IMG/VR virus record: IMGVR_UViG_3300049893_001984
Coordinates: 124,001 to 188,000 of that record
Reading direction: 5' to 3' (one strand)
Source: a virus
DNA: 64,000 bases
Translations under genes and position numbers: made by a program
Shown: positions 7,351 to 15,306 of the stretch, piece by piece
How the letters are laid out: each line of letters begins with the position of its first letter
Position numbering within the stretch: position 1 is the first letter of the stretch
The notes under the pieces: model-generated
What the model saw: only the letters and a program-made list of their open reading frames with translations
What the model was told of the DNA's origin: nothing
The model's database searches: none

Positions 7351-8097
7351 TTATTCTCCTTCAAGTACGTTGAGGAGCTTTTCGGCTTTGTCACGGACGG
7401 TCCTGACTGTTGCGCGAAGATCTTTTACAACCAGCTTCAAGGTTTCGCGCTTAGCCTCATCGGGCATTTTGTTGACTTCACGCAAGGCTTCTACCACCTC
7501 GTCCAGCTTACGGGTAAGGCCGTCAGCCATAGAGGTTGTAGACCGGAAGACGACGGCAGGGGATATGCCCCCACGGTTGTCGACCTTGTGCCCACGCTTA
7601 ACAGCTTCAACTTTCGTCTTCTTATTCAACTGCTTTACTGTCTCCTGCATGTCTTGTCTTGAAATCTCACCATTGACAAGATTTGTCAGGAGTTCCTTTC
7701 GCTTGGTGTGATCCTGGATGGAAAGTGTGTAATTGAGATCTCGCCAGGAGACTTTCATCTCAATGTAAGGATCCAGGCTCTTCACATCTGGAAATGCCTT
7801 GTACAGACGGTGGAATGCTCGTACAGATTCCACGTCGTACCCAATGCTCTGCCCGAAGTACTCGGCTGTGCTCTTACCGTACTTGTCCGGACTATCCAAG
7901 AGTTCGGCCACAAACTCACCTTTCTCCCAGTGAGATGTGATAATGTCCTCGCGGATCTTCCTATCCTTCTTCGTGAAGTATTCAACCTTTTGGTTAAAAC
8001 GCTCAACCAGTTTCTTGTCCTTGATTTCAAGTTTCAAGGTGTGGTTGATTGTCTTAACAGGTGCTGCACTCTTGGCCTCAGCCAGTTGTGACGACAT
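7351..8097 (-). CDS. ParB-related helix-turn-helix protein
   Basis: 248 aa. The segment from ~residue 62 (STAEYFGQSIGYDVESVRAF) is followed by DLNYTLSIQDHTKRKELL and the terminal helix ISRQDMQETVKQL. This reproduces the order of the ParB/KorB DNA-binding domain, including the 'LSVRQTE'-like helix. The N-terminal CTPase/nuclease part of true ParB (GERR/GxxR box) is absent. The N-terminal helix HWEKGEFVAELL also resembles DUF3102/DUF1016-type proteins, the main alternative. The C-terminus is a basic coiled coil. ATG 8097 is chosen over 8103 because AGGAG needs the 6-base spacing. A ParB relative beside the E1/JAMM/Ub-like set is what defines PRTRC loci. Confidence 0.65.
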   Translation of the reverse strand: MSSQLAEAKSAAPVKTINHTLKLEIKDKKLVERFNQKVEYFTKKDRKIREDIITSHWEKGEFVAELLDSPDKYGKSTAEYFGQSIGYDVESVRAFHRLYKAFPDVKSLDPYIEMKVSWRDLNYTLSIQDHTKRKELLTNLVNGEISRQDMQETVKQLNKKTKVEAVKRGHKVDNRGGISPAVVFRSTTSMADGLTRKLDEVVEALREVNKMPDEAKRETLKLVVKDLRATVRTVRDKAEKLLNVLEGE

Positions 8098-8542
8098 GGC
8101 CATCTCCTAGTAAATCGTGTAAAAGCGGCGGTTTTATGGATGATTCGGATTCAGCTGCAGCGGTTCTAAACGACTTAGAAAGCGACTTCAGCATGATCCA
8201 TCTGTCGTAAAGGTTTAGGAGCCAGTGAGCCACCTCTAGCTGTTTCTCCGGAACCCCTACTAAATGCAGCTCAACTAGAGCTTTGTATTCTCTTTCGGAG
8301 AGCAGATCTTTTGGTACGTTTCGTATCTCGCGCAAGGCCATCTGACCGAGCACAACCCTCAGGTTTATTGCCAACCTGTGTGTTGGGTTGTATGTAGCGA
8401 GATTGAAGAAAACATTCGTAGTGCTCTTCGAAACTTTTAATTCATTAAGTTTGTTGAAAAGCTCTCCAAGCTGCCTTCTGTCGCCAGGCGCCGAAGCTTT
8501 TACCCTTTTTAGTGATGCTGGTTCTACGGGTTCCATATGCAA
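8078..8542 (-). CDS. Hypothetical protein, 154 aa
   Basis: Not recognised. Mostly helical and basic in its first half (LKRVKASAPGDRRQLGELF), soluble, no cysteines. GGAAGGG lies 5 bases before TTG 8542 and 11 bases before ATG 8536; I keep the TTG but the ATG is nearly as likely. It overlaps the upstream gene's end by 19 bases and the ParB-like start by 20, so it belongs to the same operon. Confidence 0.6.
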   Translation of the reverse strand: MHMEPVEPASLKRVKASAPGDRRQLGELFNKLNELKVSKSTTNVFFNLATYNPTHRLAINLRVVLGQMALREIRNVPKDLLSEREYKALVELHLVGVPEKQLEVAHWLLNLYDRWIMLKSLSKSFRTAAAESESSIKPPLLHDLLGDGHVVTTG

Positions 8543-8991
8543 GCCAACCCTTCCAAAAAGTCACTCCATGTTTGTAAGTAACACAAACCCATGTCATGAC
8601 TGCAAGCAAGCCTTACCTGGTCTTTTAGGTAGGGCATTGGCGTGAAATTGTGCAAAATCACAATGTTGGAAGGTCCAAGGGTGCACACAAGCCCCTTGTA
8701 CTCTTTTCCTCCTTCAAGCATCTCTTCAAAATATGCCCAGGCTTTTGTTGATTTTATGTTTAAAAGCGTCTTACCTGGATCGATCGAAACTCTTGCTGAA
8801 GCCAGGTATATTGGCATCCCACCGATCCTGCTTCTAAGCCAGTCAAAACCACGCTCAGAAGCTTGGCTGTCCTCGGTTGATATTTCGAACTTTTGAACAA
8901 ACGCTTTAACCGCCCGCACAGCTAGAGTGCAGTTGCCTTTTGCGTTCCTTTCTTCTGCGTTTAACTGCATGTTTTCTAGAAACCCGCCCAT
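8524..8991 (-). CDS. Hypothetical protein, 155 aa
   Basis: Not recognised. A mixed alpha/beta soluble protein. The N-terminal half carries a helix (LAVRAVKAFVQKFEI); the central part has strand-like GGMPIYLASARVSI and GLVCTLGPSNIVIL. It starts at ATG 8991 with GGGGAT close upstream, and lies between the XRE regulator and the ParB-like gene with minimal spacing. Confidence 0.6.
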   Translation of the reverse strand: MGGFLENMQLNAEERNAKGNCTLAVRAVKAFVQKFEISTEDSQASERGFDWLRSRIGGMPIYLASARVSIDPGKTLLNIKSTKAWAYFEEMLEGGKEYKGLVCTLGPSNIVILHNFTPMPYLKDQVRLACSHDMGLCYLQTWSDFLEGLACIWNP

Positions 8992-9003
8992 TTCATCCCC
9001 TTA

Positions 9004-9549
9004 TTAGTCAGCTCTTCTGACAAGAGCCATGAACTTGGCTATGTCTTTTAGAGTGGGTTTATCTTCTATGTTCATAAACAGAACAGAGGGGTGGATACTT
9101 AAAACTAGGGCAAGAGCTTTGACCTTTTCTTCGTCAGGAACGACATTATTACTCTCTATGTAAGAGATAACTGATTGAGGAGTCTTATGACCTATTCCTG
9201 ACATCAGTTTTGAAATCTGAAGCTGCGACATGTTTCTTGCCTTACGCCACAGCTTAATGTTATGTCCGAAGGAAAACGACAAGTCGCCTGAGTAGGTCGG
9301 TAATTTTACCTGCTCCGGCTTTTCTTCTCTTTGTACGTAATCTGCTGGGTTTTCACCGCCATTGAATTGGAGGTGACTGGGCTTTACCCAGTAAGGCTTG
9401 TGCTTGTTCCCGAAGAGGGTTGCCACACGCCCAAGGTTCTTCTTGTCGTGTGGTCTTACATCCTTGATAGCAAAGCCAACTTCTCCGCGCTTTGCTATCT
9501 TCATCCCCTTATCAGTCCTGATGCAACATCTAGCTGTTACGCTAGCCAT
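9004..9549 (-). CDS. XRE-family transcriptional regulator (C-terminal HTH)
   Basis: DNA-binding regulator. Residues ~95-160 form a Cro/CI-type helix-turn-helix: WRKARNMSQLQISKLM (helices 1-2), HKTPQSVISYIES (recognition helix) and EEKVKALALVLSIHPSVLF. The N-terminal ~90 residues are a separate basic domain I do not recognise. Its SD is buried in the 3' arm of an 11-bp hairpin (9558-9593), so translation may be regulated. It sits downstream of the RecA-like gene and is a candidate temporal regulator of the replication block. Target operators are not identifiable here. Confidence 0.85.
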   Translation of the reverse strand: MASVTARCCIRTDKGMKIAKRGEVGFAIKDVRPHDKKNLGRVATLFGNKHKPYWVKPSHLQFNGGENPADYVQREEKPEQVKLPTYSGDLSFSFGHNIKLWRKARNMSQLQISKLMSGIGHKTPQSVISYIESNNVVPDEEKVKALALVLSIHPSVLFMNIEDKPTLKDIAKFMALVRRAD

Positions 9550-9557
9550 GAAAGTTC

Positions 9558-9593
9558 CTCCGCCCGTAATCCATGTGTACGATACGGGCGGAG
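9558..9593 (-). promoter_or_regulatory. Hairpin covering the SD of the XRE gene
   Basis: An 11-bp perfect stem (CTCCGCCCGTA / TACGGGCGGAG) with a 14-base loop. The GGAGG SD for ATG 9549 is the end of the 3' arm. There is no U-tract after it, so it reads better as a translational switch or RNA-processing site than as an intrinsic terminator of the RecA-like gene. Confidence 0.55.
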
Positions 9594-9611
9594 TGAACTA
9601 TGTCAAATGCA

Positions 9612-10880
9612 TTACAACTCTGCGTCTTCCGGCAAGGACTCAACCTTGCTGGCGTTCTCCAGTATGTTCAAGTCAACGTTATGTTTAGAACAAGCTGGCA
9701 TTTCTCCGTCGTAGATCTTGTGGCGGATGATTCCAAGCGCCTTCTGTAAATCTACGAACAGGTTACGGTCTTCTCTGATCATACGACCAAGGTCTCGACC
9801 ATGAGTACCACTGACCCCAAGCCGCTTACAGTCGTAGAAGTCAGACCCAACTGACCGGACAGCACAAATGTCCTTTAGCTGGTTACGCATGTTCTCGCCC
9901 AGGTAATCCGAAGAATTCTGGGCAAGGTCCAGGAATCTGGCCGTTGACTCGTCCCAATCCCACAAGGCGCCACTGGTGTCGGTTTCAGGGTCCTTGTAGC
10001 TGATAAAGTCAAAGTTGAACTTACGGTCAGAAACACCCCAGCTAGACTTCTGACAATGGAACTGCACGGAGTGGATCTCGTGGTCAAGTTTTCGGACCTC
10101 TCCGTTTATGTAGAACTGTGCTCGTTCCTTCTTGCCTACGTTAGCCAGGTAGTAATACAAGGAGGCGAAGAACTTCTGTGCGACACCCCCAGGTGTGTGC
10201 TTGACTGCAGGTCTCCCAGGCATGGCACTTGGCTTTTCCTTCAGATGGTTAATTACCACAAGTGTTTGCGGGTAACCAACCAACAGCGGTATGAACACCT
10301 TGAAGTACTTGTCCCAGCCCAAGGCTGCTATGGCAAACGCCTTATCTGCAAACCCATCCTTCATGACCTTCTCAACCTGGGTAGCAGCGTCGACGCCTGT
10401 TAGGGAGTCAATAATCATGCACAAGGGCGTATCGGTAGCCTTTATCTTATGCGTGTATCTTATGCAGTCTGTGAGAATACTCATAACCTGCTGTGCGTCT
10501 GTCGCAGGATCTATGAGCATCTTCTTGTTTTCGTAATGACCCCGAAGCATGGCCTTAACCATACTGTGCGAGATCTTTTCACCTTCTGTGTCAACCAGTC
10601 TGGAGAAGCCTCCGATGTCAGCAAACCATCTTGCTATCTCGAAGCCCATCCCTGACTTGTGTGAAGCAGGAAACCCAGCAAACCCAACCATCTTGGATAG
10701 TGGCAGCACGTTTGAGTCGGATACCCACATTAGGGCCAGACTCGGGAACTCAATCCCTACGACACGGCTTTCGCCTGTTTCTGCGAAGTACGATCCAGAG
10801 GTCTTCGCTCCTATCATCTTTGAAAGAAAGTTGGGTTCCTGTTCCTTGTCTTCTGTTGAAACTTTATTTCTCTTAGCCAT
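9612..10880 (-). CDS. RecA/UvsX-like recombinase, atypical Walker A
   Basis: Predicted strand-exchange recombinase or RecA-fold ATPase. The Walker A position reads GFPASHKS (residues 69-76): K and S are kept but the usual Gly before Lys is His. Walker B is CMIIDSLTG, and LVVINHLKEK with the KHTPGGVAQKFFAS segment fits the RecA core (NQ-type sensor and L2-like region). The C-terminal ~120 residues are a separate helical domain. 422 aa is close to phage UvsX length. The SD is GCGAGG. It lies next to polymerase, primase and helicase genes. The fold is convincing; whether it hydrolyses ATP normally is uncertain. Confidence 0.8.
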   Translation of the reverse strand: MAKRNKVSTEDKEQEPNFLSKMIGAKTSGSYFAETGESRVVGIEFPSLALMWVSDSNVLPLSKMVGFAGFPASHKSGMGFEIARWFADIGGFSRLVDTEGEKISHSMVKAMLRGHYENKKMLIDPATDAQQVMSILTDCIRYTHKIKATDTPLCMIIDSLTGVDAATQVEKVMKDGFADKAFAIAALGWDKYFKVFIPLLVGYPQTLVVINHLKEKPSAMPGRPAVKHTPGGVAQKFFASLYYYLANVGKKERAQFYINGEVRKLDHEIHSVQFHCQKSSWGVSDRKFNFDFISYKDPETDTSGALWDWDESTARFLDLAQNSSDYLGENMRNQLKDICAVRSVGSDFYDCKRLGVSGTHGRDLGRMIREDRNLFVDLQKALGIIRHKIYDGEMPACSKHNVDLNILENASKVESLPEDAEL

Positions 10881-10903
10881 GTACTACCTCGCCTACTACA
10901 AAT

Positions 10904-10935
10904 TACAAAAAGGTCAGTGCCCTTTACACTGACCT
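10904..10935 (-). terminator. Rho-independent terminator
   Basis: A 9-bp stem AGGTCAGTG / CACTGACCT with a 7-base loop, followed on the minus strand by TTTTTGT. It lies after the 453-residue gene and before the RecA-like gene. Confidence 0.8.
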
Positions 10936-10958
10936 GTCAAAGGTATGTTGGCTAAGAT

Positions 10959-12320
10959 TTACTTGCCGTTCACCATAGGCAGCATTGACTGTTGCATCGT
11001 GCGCTTCATTTCAGCAACACGGGCAAGGTGCTGAGCCCTTGTGTCTATGATCGGTGTTGGAACCTTGGGTTCCTCGGCGGGTTCGGCAGCAGGGGTTGAA
11101 GCCCGCTCGCTGCCTCCCTCAAAAGGGATTTCATTCTCCGGGATACCAAGGTACTCCTGTGAGCCCTGCGGGTTCGGCTTTACGTTGGGCTTTGCCTGGC
11201 TAAACGGATTGACAGGCGTTGCGGCATACGTAGGACGAGCCCCAACAAAGGGAGATGGCGCGACAGACACAGGGGTCTGCGCTGCCATCTTTGGCTTACC
11301 AACAGCGGGAGCGTACTGATGCTCGGGCTGTGGAGCGGCAGGCTGGACAGATTGTGGTACTGATATCTGCACAGACTGCTGGTAAGGCGTTCGCGGAGGC
11401 GGATAATTGACAGTTGTCTGTCCCATCCGCTCAAACGAACCATGAATTTCATTCGGAAGCATGCCGTAGAATTTGGTCTCACGAAGACCAATATCAACAG
11501 CTTCAACCGGATAGTGCTCAAGCAAGGTATTAACCTGCTGTTCTGCTGTCATGTAGTACAGCAGTTTTTCCCATGGGACGTATTCCGCAGCGACAAACGA
11601 AAGGTCGAGCGGCATGGGTTCGGGGTCCAAGGTGATTTCGTACCTCTGTACAGTTTTTCCAAGTACAGCCGGTATGTTTGTAACTATCAATGCCCGACCT
11701 TTTGTGGTGGAGCAAACATCGCTAGCAACGAACGACCCATTAGTGTCACGAGCGTTACAAATCGCTTCCATAGACTGACGGCCAGACTCGCTCAAGCAAA
11801 GCACCATGGGGTGCGAAGGCTCGGGCTGCTTCTGGTCATTGAGTACTGGAAGACCGCCGAGGGTTATCAGGGCACCCTGAACCATCATAGCCTGCGCAAC
11901 ACGCGGAAGCTTGAGGAAGGAAGGCCCACCTTTTGGCATCGTTGCGCGGTACTTCGGCCAGGATTCCCAATCCTCAGGGAACCGGCGCGGGGTGTCCTTG
12001 AGTGCCTTTGACAAGTTAAACGTAAACTTATCCAGAGGACCCCATTCACCAACTGGTGCACCTTTCATTGCCGTAAGGCAGGTCAGGCGACCATCACGAC
12101 CACCGTTGCGGATCATACGACGAGCGGTGACCCAACCGGAGAAGTCAAAGTCGCTGGGGCTGTTGCGCCAAGGAACTTCAACTCCGTCCTTTACTTCCGG
12201 ATAGGGCCTAAAAACAGTAACCCCTTTTGCATTTGGAAAGACCACTTTATGCGGATATTCGCCGTTCAGCATCAAAAAGTTGCCACCTGCACTCTTAGTC
12301 ACATCCTCTTTGTACGACAT
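10959..12320 (-). CDS. Replication-region protein, possible ssDNA-binding protein
   Basis: 453 aa, not firmly recognised. The N-terminal ~280 residues form a globular domain with many aromatic and basic positions (WVTARRMIRNGGRDGRL, FPEDWESWPKYRA). The next ~150 residues are proline/glutamine-rich and disordered, and the very end (RVAEMKRTMQQSMLPM) is a short helix. A globular domain with a long flexible tail, encoded between polymerase and RecA and given its own terminator, suggests an abundant ssDNA-binding protein; this is inference from layout. ATG 12320 (MSYKEDV) with GAGAGAGG upstream is chosen over an upstream frame lying inside the polymerase gene. Confidence 0.7.
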   Translation of the reverse strand: MSYKEDVTKSAGGNFLMLNGEYPHKVVFPNAKGVTVFRPYPEVKDGVEVPWRNSPSDFDFSGWVTARRMIRNGGRDGRLTCLTAMKGAPVGEWGPLDKFTFNLSKALKDTPRRFPEDWESWPKYRATMPKGGPSFLKLPRVAQAMMVQGALITLGGLPVLNDQKQPEPSHPMVLCLSESGRQSMEAICNARDTNGSFVASDVCSTTKGRALIVTNIPAVLGKTVQRYEITLDPEPMPLDLSFVAAEYVPWEKLLYYMTAEQQVNTLLEHYPVEAVDIGLRETKFYGMLPNEIHGSFERMGQTTVNYPPPRTPYQQSVQISVPQSVQPAAPQPEHQYAPAVGKPKMAAQTPVSVAPSPFVGARPTYAATPVNPFSQAKPNVKPNPQGSQEYLGIPENEIPFEGGSERASTPAAEPAEEPKVPTPIIDTRAQHLARVAEMKRTMQQSMLPMVNGK

Positions 12321-12333
12321 GTTAACCTCTCTC

Positions 12334-15306
12334 TTAGCTCTTTTTCCTATTCTCAGCACTATATCTCTCAACGAAGCGCTCAGCCACACCAGCTGCGCGT
12401 AATTCCTCGCTGCTCGCGTGCGTTCCCCACCTTGTACTAACATCAACATCGATGTCGAGGGTGAAGCCGCATGGCGAGTACCAGACTCCCGGTATGTCCC
12501 ATTCCGGGCAGACGGTAAGCTTTTTCATGCACAATGGGAGGACCTCGTCCACCATTGTAGCTATATGTTCAGAAGGCACTTCCAGCAAAAGTGCGTCATG
12601 CACTGCCAGAAGTATCTTGAACTTCACCGGCTTTGAAACTTCATAGTCCCGTCTATGCAATCGCATGACGGCCATGTTCAGCATGTCAGCAACAGTTGAC
12701 TGTATCGGGAAATTCACAAACTCCCGTTCCTGTGCTGCCAGTTTTGTCCTGTCTGTGTCTGTCGTGGCCCTCCTTCTTCTGCCCATGGGGTTCTCGATGT
12801 ACCCCGGATTGTGAACCATATTCTTACTCATTTTCACGTATCCGTCAACTTCAGTATACGTGGAGTAGTAGTTGTTAATCAGGGCCTGGGCCTGGTCCTG
12901 GGAACAGTCAATCTTACCCTTCGTTTCCTTCTTGATCTGACGGGCAACAGCTTTGGCTCCACGCTGGTAAGGAATGCCAAAGTTTATGGTTTTCGTAGCA
13001 ACTCGCTCCGCCTTGTACGTTTGCAACCAGTCATCAGGCGGAGGAAGGAAGCTGTCAAAGCCATCCCATTTTGGACACCCAAAGTAATTAACTGCTCCTC
13101 GTGCATGCAGGTCAGCCGCTGCGTCTCGTATGAGGTCAGGGCAGTTAGCAAGGTATCCCAGTGTAAAGATTTCTGCTGATTTAAAATCAGCTTCAATAAT
13201 GACATTCCCAGGTCCAGCAATGAAACACGAGCGTATCGTTTCGAACGATTCGCCCATTATTCTCTGCAACTCCTTGTCCTGCTTTTTAGGCAAATTCTGC
13301 AGGTTGGGGTTGCTTGACTTCCAACGCCCTGTCTCGCTCATCTGTGAAATGCTTGTACGTATACGCCCGTCAGGGTCGATCAGCCCCACTAGGCCATCTA
13401 CGTACTGCTCTTCACCATATTCGTCTACCGTTTCAGCAGACCTCAAAAACGTCTTCGTAATCTGATCAATCAGCTTGAAATCACGAAGCTTACTGACAAT
13501 GGGGTTGGTTGACTGTACAGCCAACTGCTCCAATGTCTCTGAGTCTGTTGAAGGAGACACGCCCAACCTATTCTGCGCTGGCAGCCTTACTATATCCTCC
13601 CACATACGAGCGGGCTTCTCGGTTGTCTTGTAGGGGACGAGGTTCAGGTTTCCCTTCTCAACCGGACCGTAAAGGAACTCTCTGAGCTGTATTACTGAAC
13701 GGGGGTTAAACTGTTCGTCCCCGTGCATTTCACGTATTTCCTTTAGCAGCTCACGCTTCTTGCCTTCATATATATGGACGAGCTCGATCATCTTCTCGCG
13801 GTCAACGAGGATGCCTGTATTTTCGATCTCATGTATTGCTGCTGTTACCGGTAAAACAATGTCTGTGAAACAGCGCAGAGGTCCTTCGTTGCCCTCTGAT
13901 ATGAGCTCTTTAACCATAGACTCTGATATTCTGAATGTTGCGTCAACGTCGCAAGCAGAGTAAGGAAGCAGGAGCTCGTCGGGAACATCTAAGTAGCCCC
14001 TTTCAGACAACTGCTTCTCATTTACTTTGTTATCCTTAAGCCACTTAGCCGTAGGGTAATCGTACCTGCCCATGTCGGTATGACGCAGCGTACACATTTC
14101 CAAACCATGCTCGGCATTCTCGTTTAGGATGTGGTCCGCGAGCATGGTGTCAAACACCATGTGTTTTACGACTGGGACGCCTAGGTCTTCTAGCCACAAG
14201 GCATCAGCACGAAGATTGTGTCCAATAACCCCCATTCCATCGGCAGTTACAAGTCTTCTCAACTCATCGATCATAAGAGAACGAGCTTGCAACGATTGGA
14301 GATCAACGCCACCTGCGCCACGTAGGCACATTACACAAGCACTCATCGGTTTCCAGCTGAACTGGATATAACGAAGAAGGCCTGACTTAGGTCTGCCACC
14401 CCACTCACAGTCAATGGATATGCGCCTGTACCCGGCTTCTAGTATTTCATTAACTGTGCTTGTCATCTCTTCCGGCGTGCTTATGTACCTGTAGTCGCGC
14501 TCTTCTACGGGCGTGTAAGGTCTGCCGGTTAGAACAATATTCTTAAACTGCTTGAGGTCAGAGACTATGCCATGTTTGGCCCCTGCCTCAGAAAGAAGTA
14601 CGCTTGGGTGGTTAGTTGCAAACACCCGTATCACATCTTCATCGCCGTCAAAGACCTCGATCGGAGGTAAGGCAGTGCCAAGGCTCCTGACATTCTTAAG
14701 CCCAAAAACCTTGCCCCTAACCTTTTCCAAGGTTGTCTGTTGCTCAAACACTGCCTTAACTGCTTCTGACCCCAGACACAATATGCACTTAGGCTTCGTG
14801 AGTGCTATCTCCTGGGCCAGAAAGGGGTAACTGTCTTTCTTCCACTGTGACTTTATGGTCTTACCACCGTCAGGTGGTGGAAACCGTAACGTGTTAACAC
14901 AATAGAATGAAGATAGCATTTCATGTTCAAAGCCAGCCTCCTGCAGCAGCGTTGAAAATATGCTACCGACCTTGCCCGACATGGTCCTGCCAAAATCGGT
15001 GTCGTCCTTGTTGGGCGCCTTACCGATTATCATGACAGGATATTCTACTATGGGCCCCCTAGGTGTTCTGCCGTCAAGGCAGCTAGAGGGCACAAAGTTG
15101 GCGTTATGGGAAACGCCCGTGCGCATGTCAGTAACCGCGATGACTGTTGGCTCGTAAAGCAGCCGCCTGGCCATCTCGTTACTTGTTATCCCCCATCTAG
15201 CGGCCTGCTCATCTACGCAGTCCGTGAATGGGAACTGGTCAAGTATCTCCGCCAGTTGCTTATCACTTGGCAACGGCGGGAGATAGGGCTGACCTAACGC
15301 TCTCAT
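12334..15306 (-). CDS. Uracil-DNA-glycosylase / family A DNA polymerase fusion
   Basis: Replicative DNA polymerase, 990 aa. Residues ~88-240 resemble a family 4/5 uracil-DNA glycosylase (IIGKAPNKDD, YCVNTLRFPPP, CILCLGSEAV, ATNHPSVLL). The 3'-5' exonuclease follows: Exo I IDCEW (298-302), Exo II GHNLRADAL (362-370), Exo III YSACDVD (449-455). The Pol I palm has motif A IIEADFKSAEI (Asp 707), motif B RVATKTINFGIPYQ (768-781) and motif C AVHDALLLE (901-909). Motif C is HDA where almost all family A enzymes have HDE. In the glycosylase motif the usual Glu of GEAP is Lys. A glycosylase-like head on a Pol I is known from SPO1-type phage polymerases. It overlaps the primase end by 44 bases. Confidence 0.93.
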   Translation of the reverse strand: MRALGQPYLPPLPSDKQLAEILDQFPFTDCVDEQAARWGITSNEMARRLLYEPTVIAVTDMRTGVSHNANFVPSSCLDGRTPRGPIVEYPVMIIGKAPNKDDTDFGRTMSGKVGSIFSTLLQEAGFEHEMLSSFYCVNTLRFPPPDGGKTIKSQWKKDSYPFLAQEIALTKPKCILCLGSEAVKAVFEQQTTLEKVRGKVFGLKNVRSLGTALPPIEVFDGDEDVIRVFATNHPSVLLSEAGAKHGIVSDLKQFKNIVLTGRPYTPVEERDYRYISTPEEMTSTVNEILEAGYRRISIDCEWGGRPKSGLLRYIQFSWKPMSACVMCLRGAGGVDLQSLQARSLMIDELRRLVTADGMGVIGHNLRADALWLEDLGVPVVKHMVFDTMLADHILNENAEHGLEMCTLRHTDMGRYDYPTAKWLKDNKVNEKQLSERGYLDVPDELLLPYSACDVDATFRISESMVKELISEGNEGPLRCFTDIVLPVTAAIHEIENTGILVDREKMIELVHIYEGKKRELLKEIREMHGDEQFNPRSVIQLREFLYGPVEKGNLNLVPYKTTEKPARMWEDIVRLPAQNRLGVSPSTDSETLEQLAVQSTNPIVSKLRDFKLIDQITKTFLRSAETVDEYGEEQYVDGLVGLIDPDGRIRTSISQMSETGRWKSSNPNLQNLPKKQDKELQRIMGESFETIRSCFIAGPGNVIIEADFKSAEIFTLGYLANCPDLIRDAAADLHARGAVNYFGCPKWDGFDSFLPPPDDWLQTYKAERVATKTINFGIPYQRGAKAVARQIKKETKGKIDCSQDQAQALINNYYSTYTEVDGYVKMSKNMVHNPGYIENPMGRRRRATTDTDRTKLAAQEREFVNFPIQSTVADMLNMAVMRLHRRDYEVSKPVKFKILLAVHDALLLEVPSEHIATMVDEVLPLCMKKLTVCPEWDIPGVWYSPCGFTLDIDVDVSTRWGTHASSEELRAAGVAERFVERYSAENRKKS

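Noticed and set aside
10959-12320. Firm call of single-stranded DNA-binding protein
   Set aside because: Placement and the disordered tail are suggestive, but no OB-fold motif could be read by eye; kept as a possibility only.
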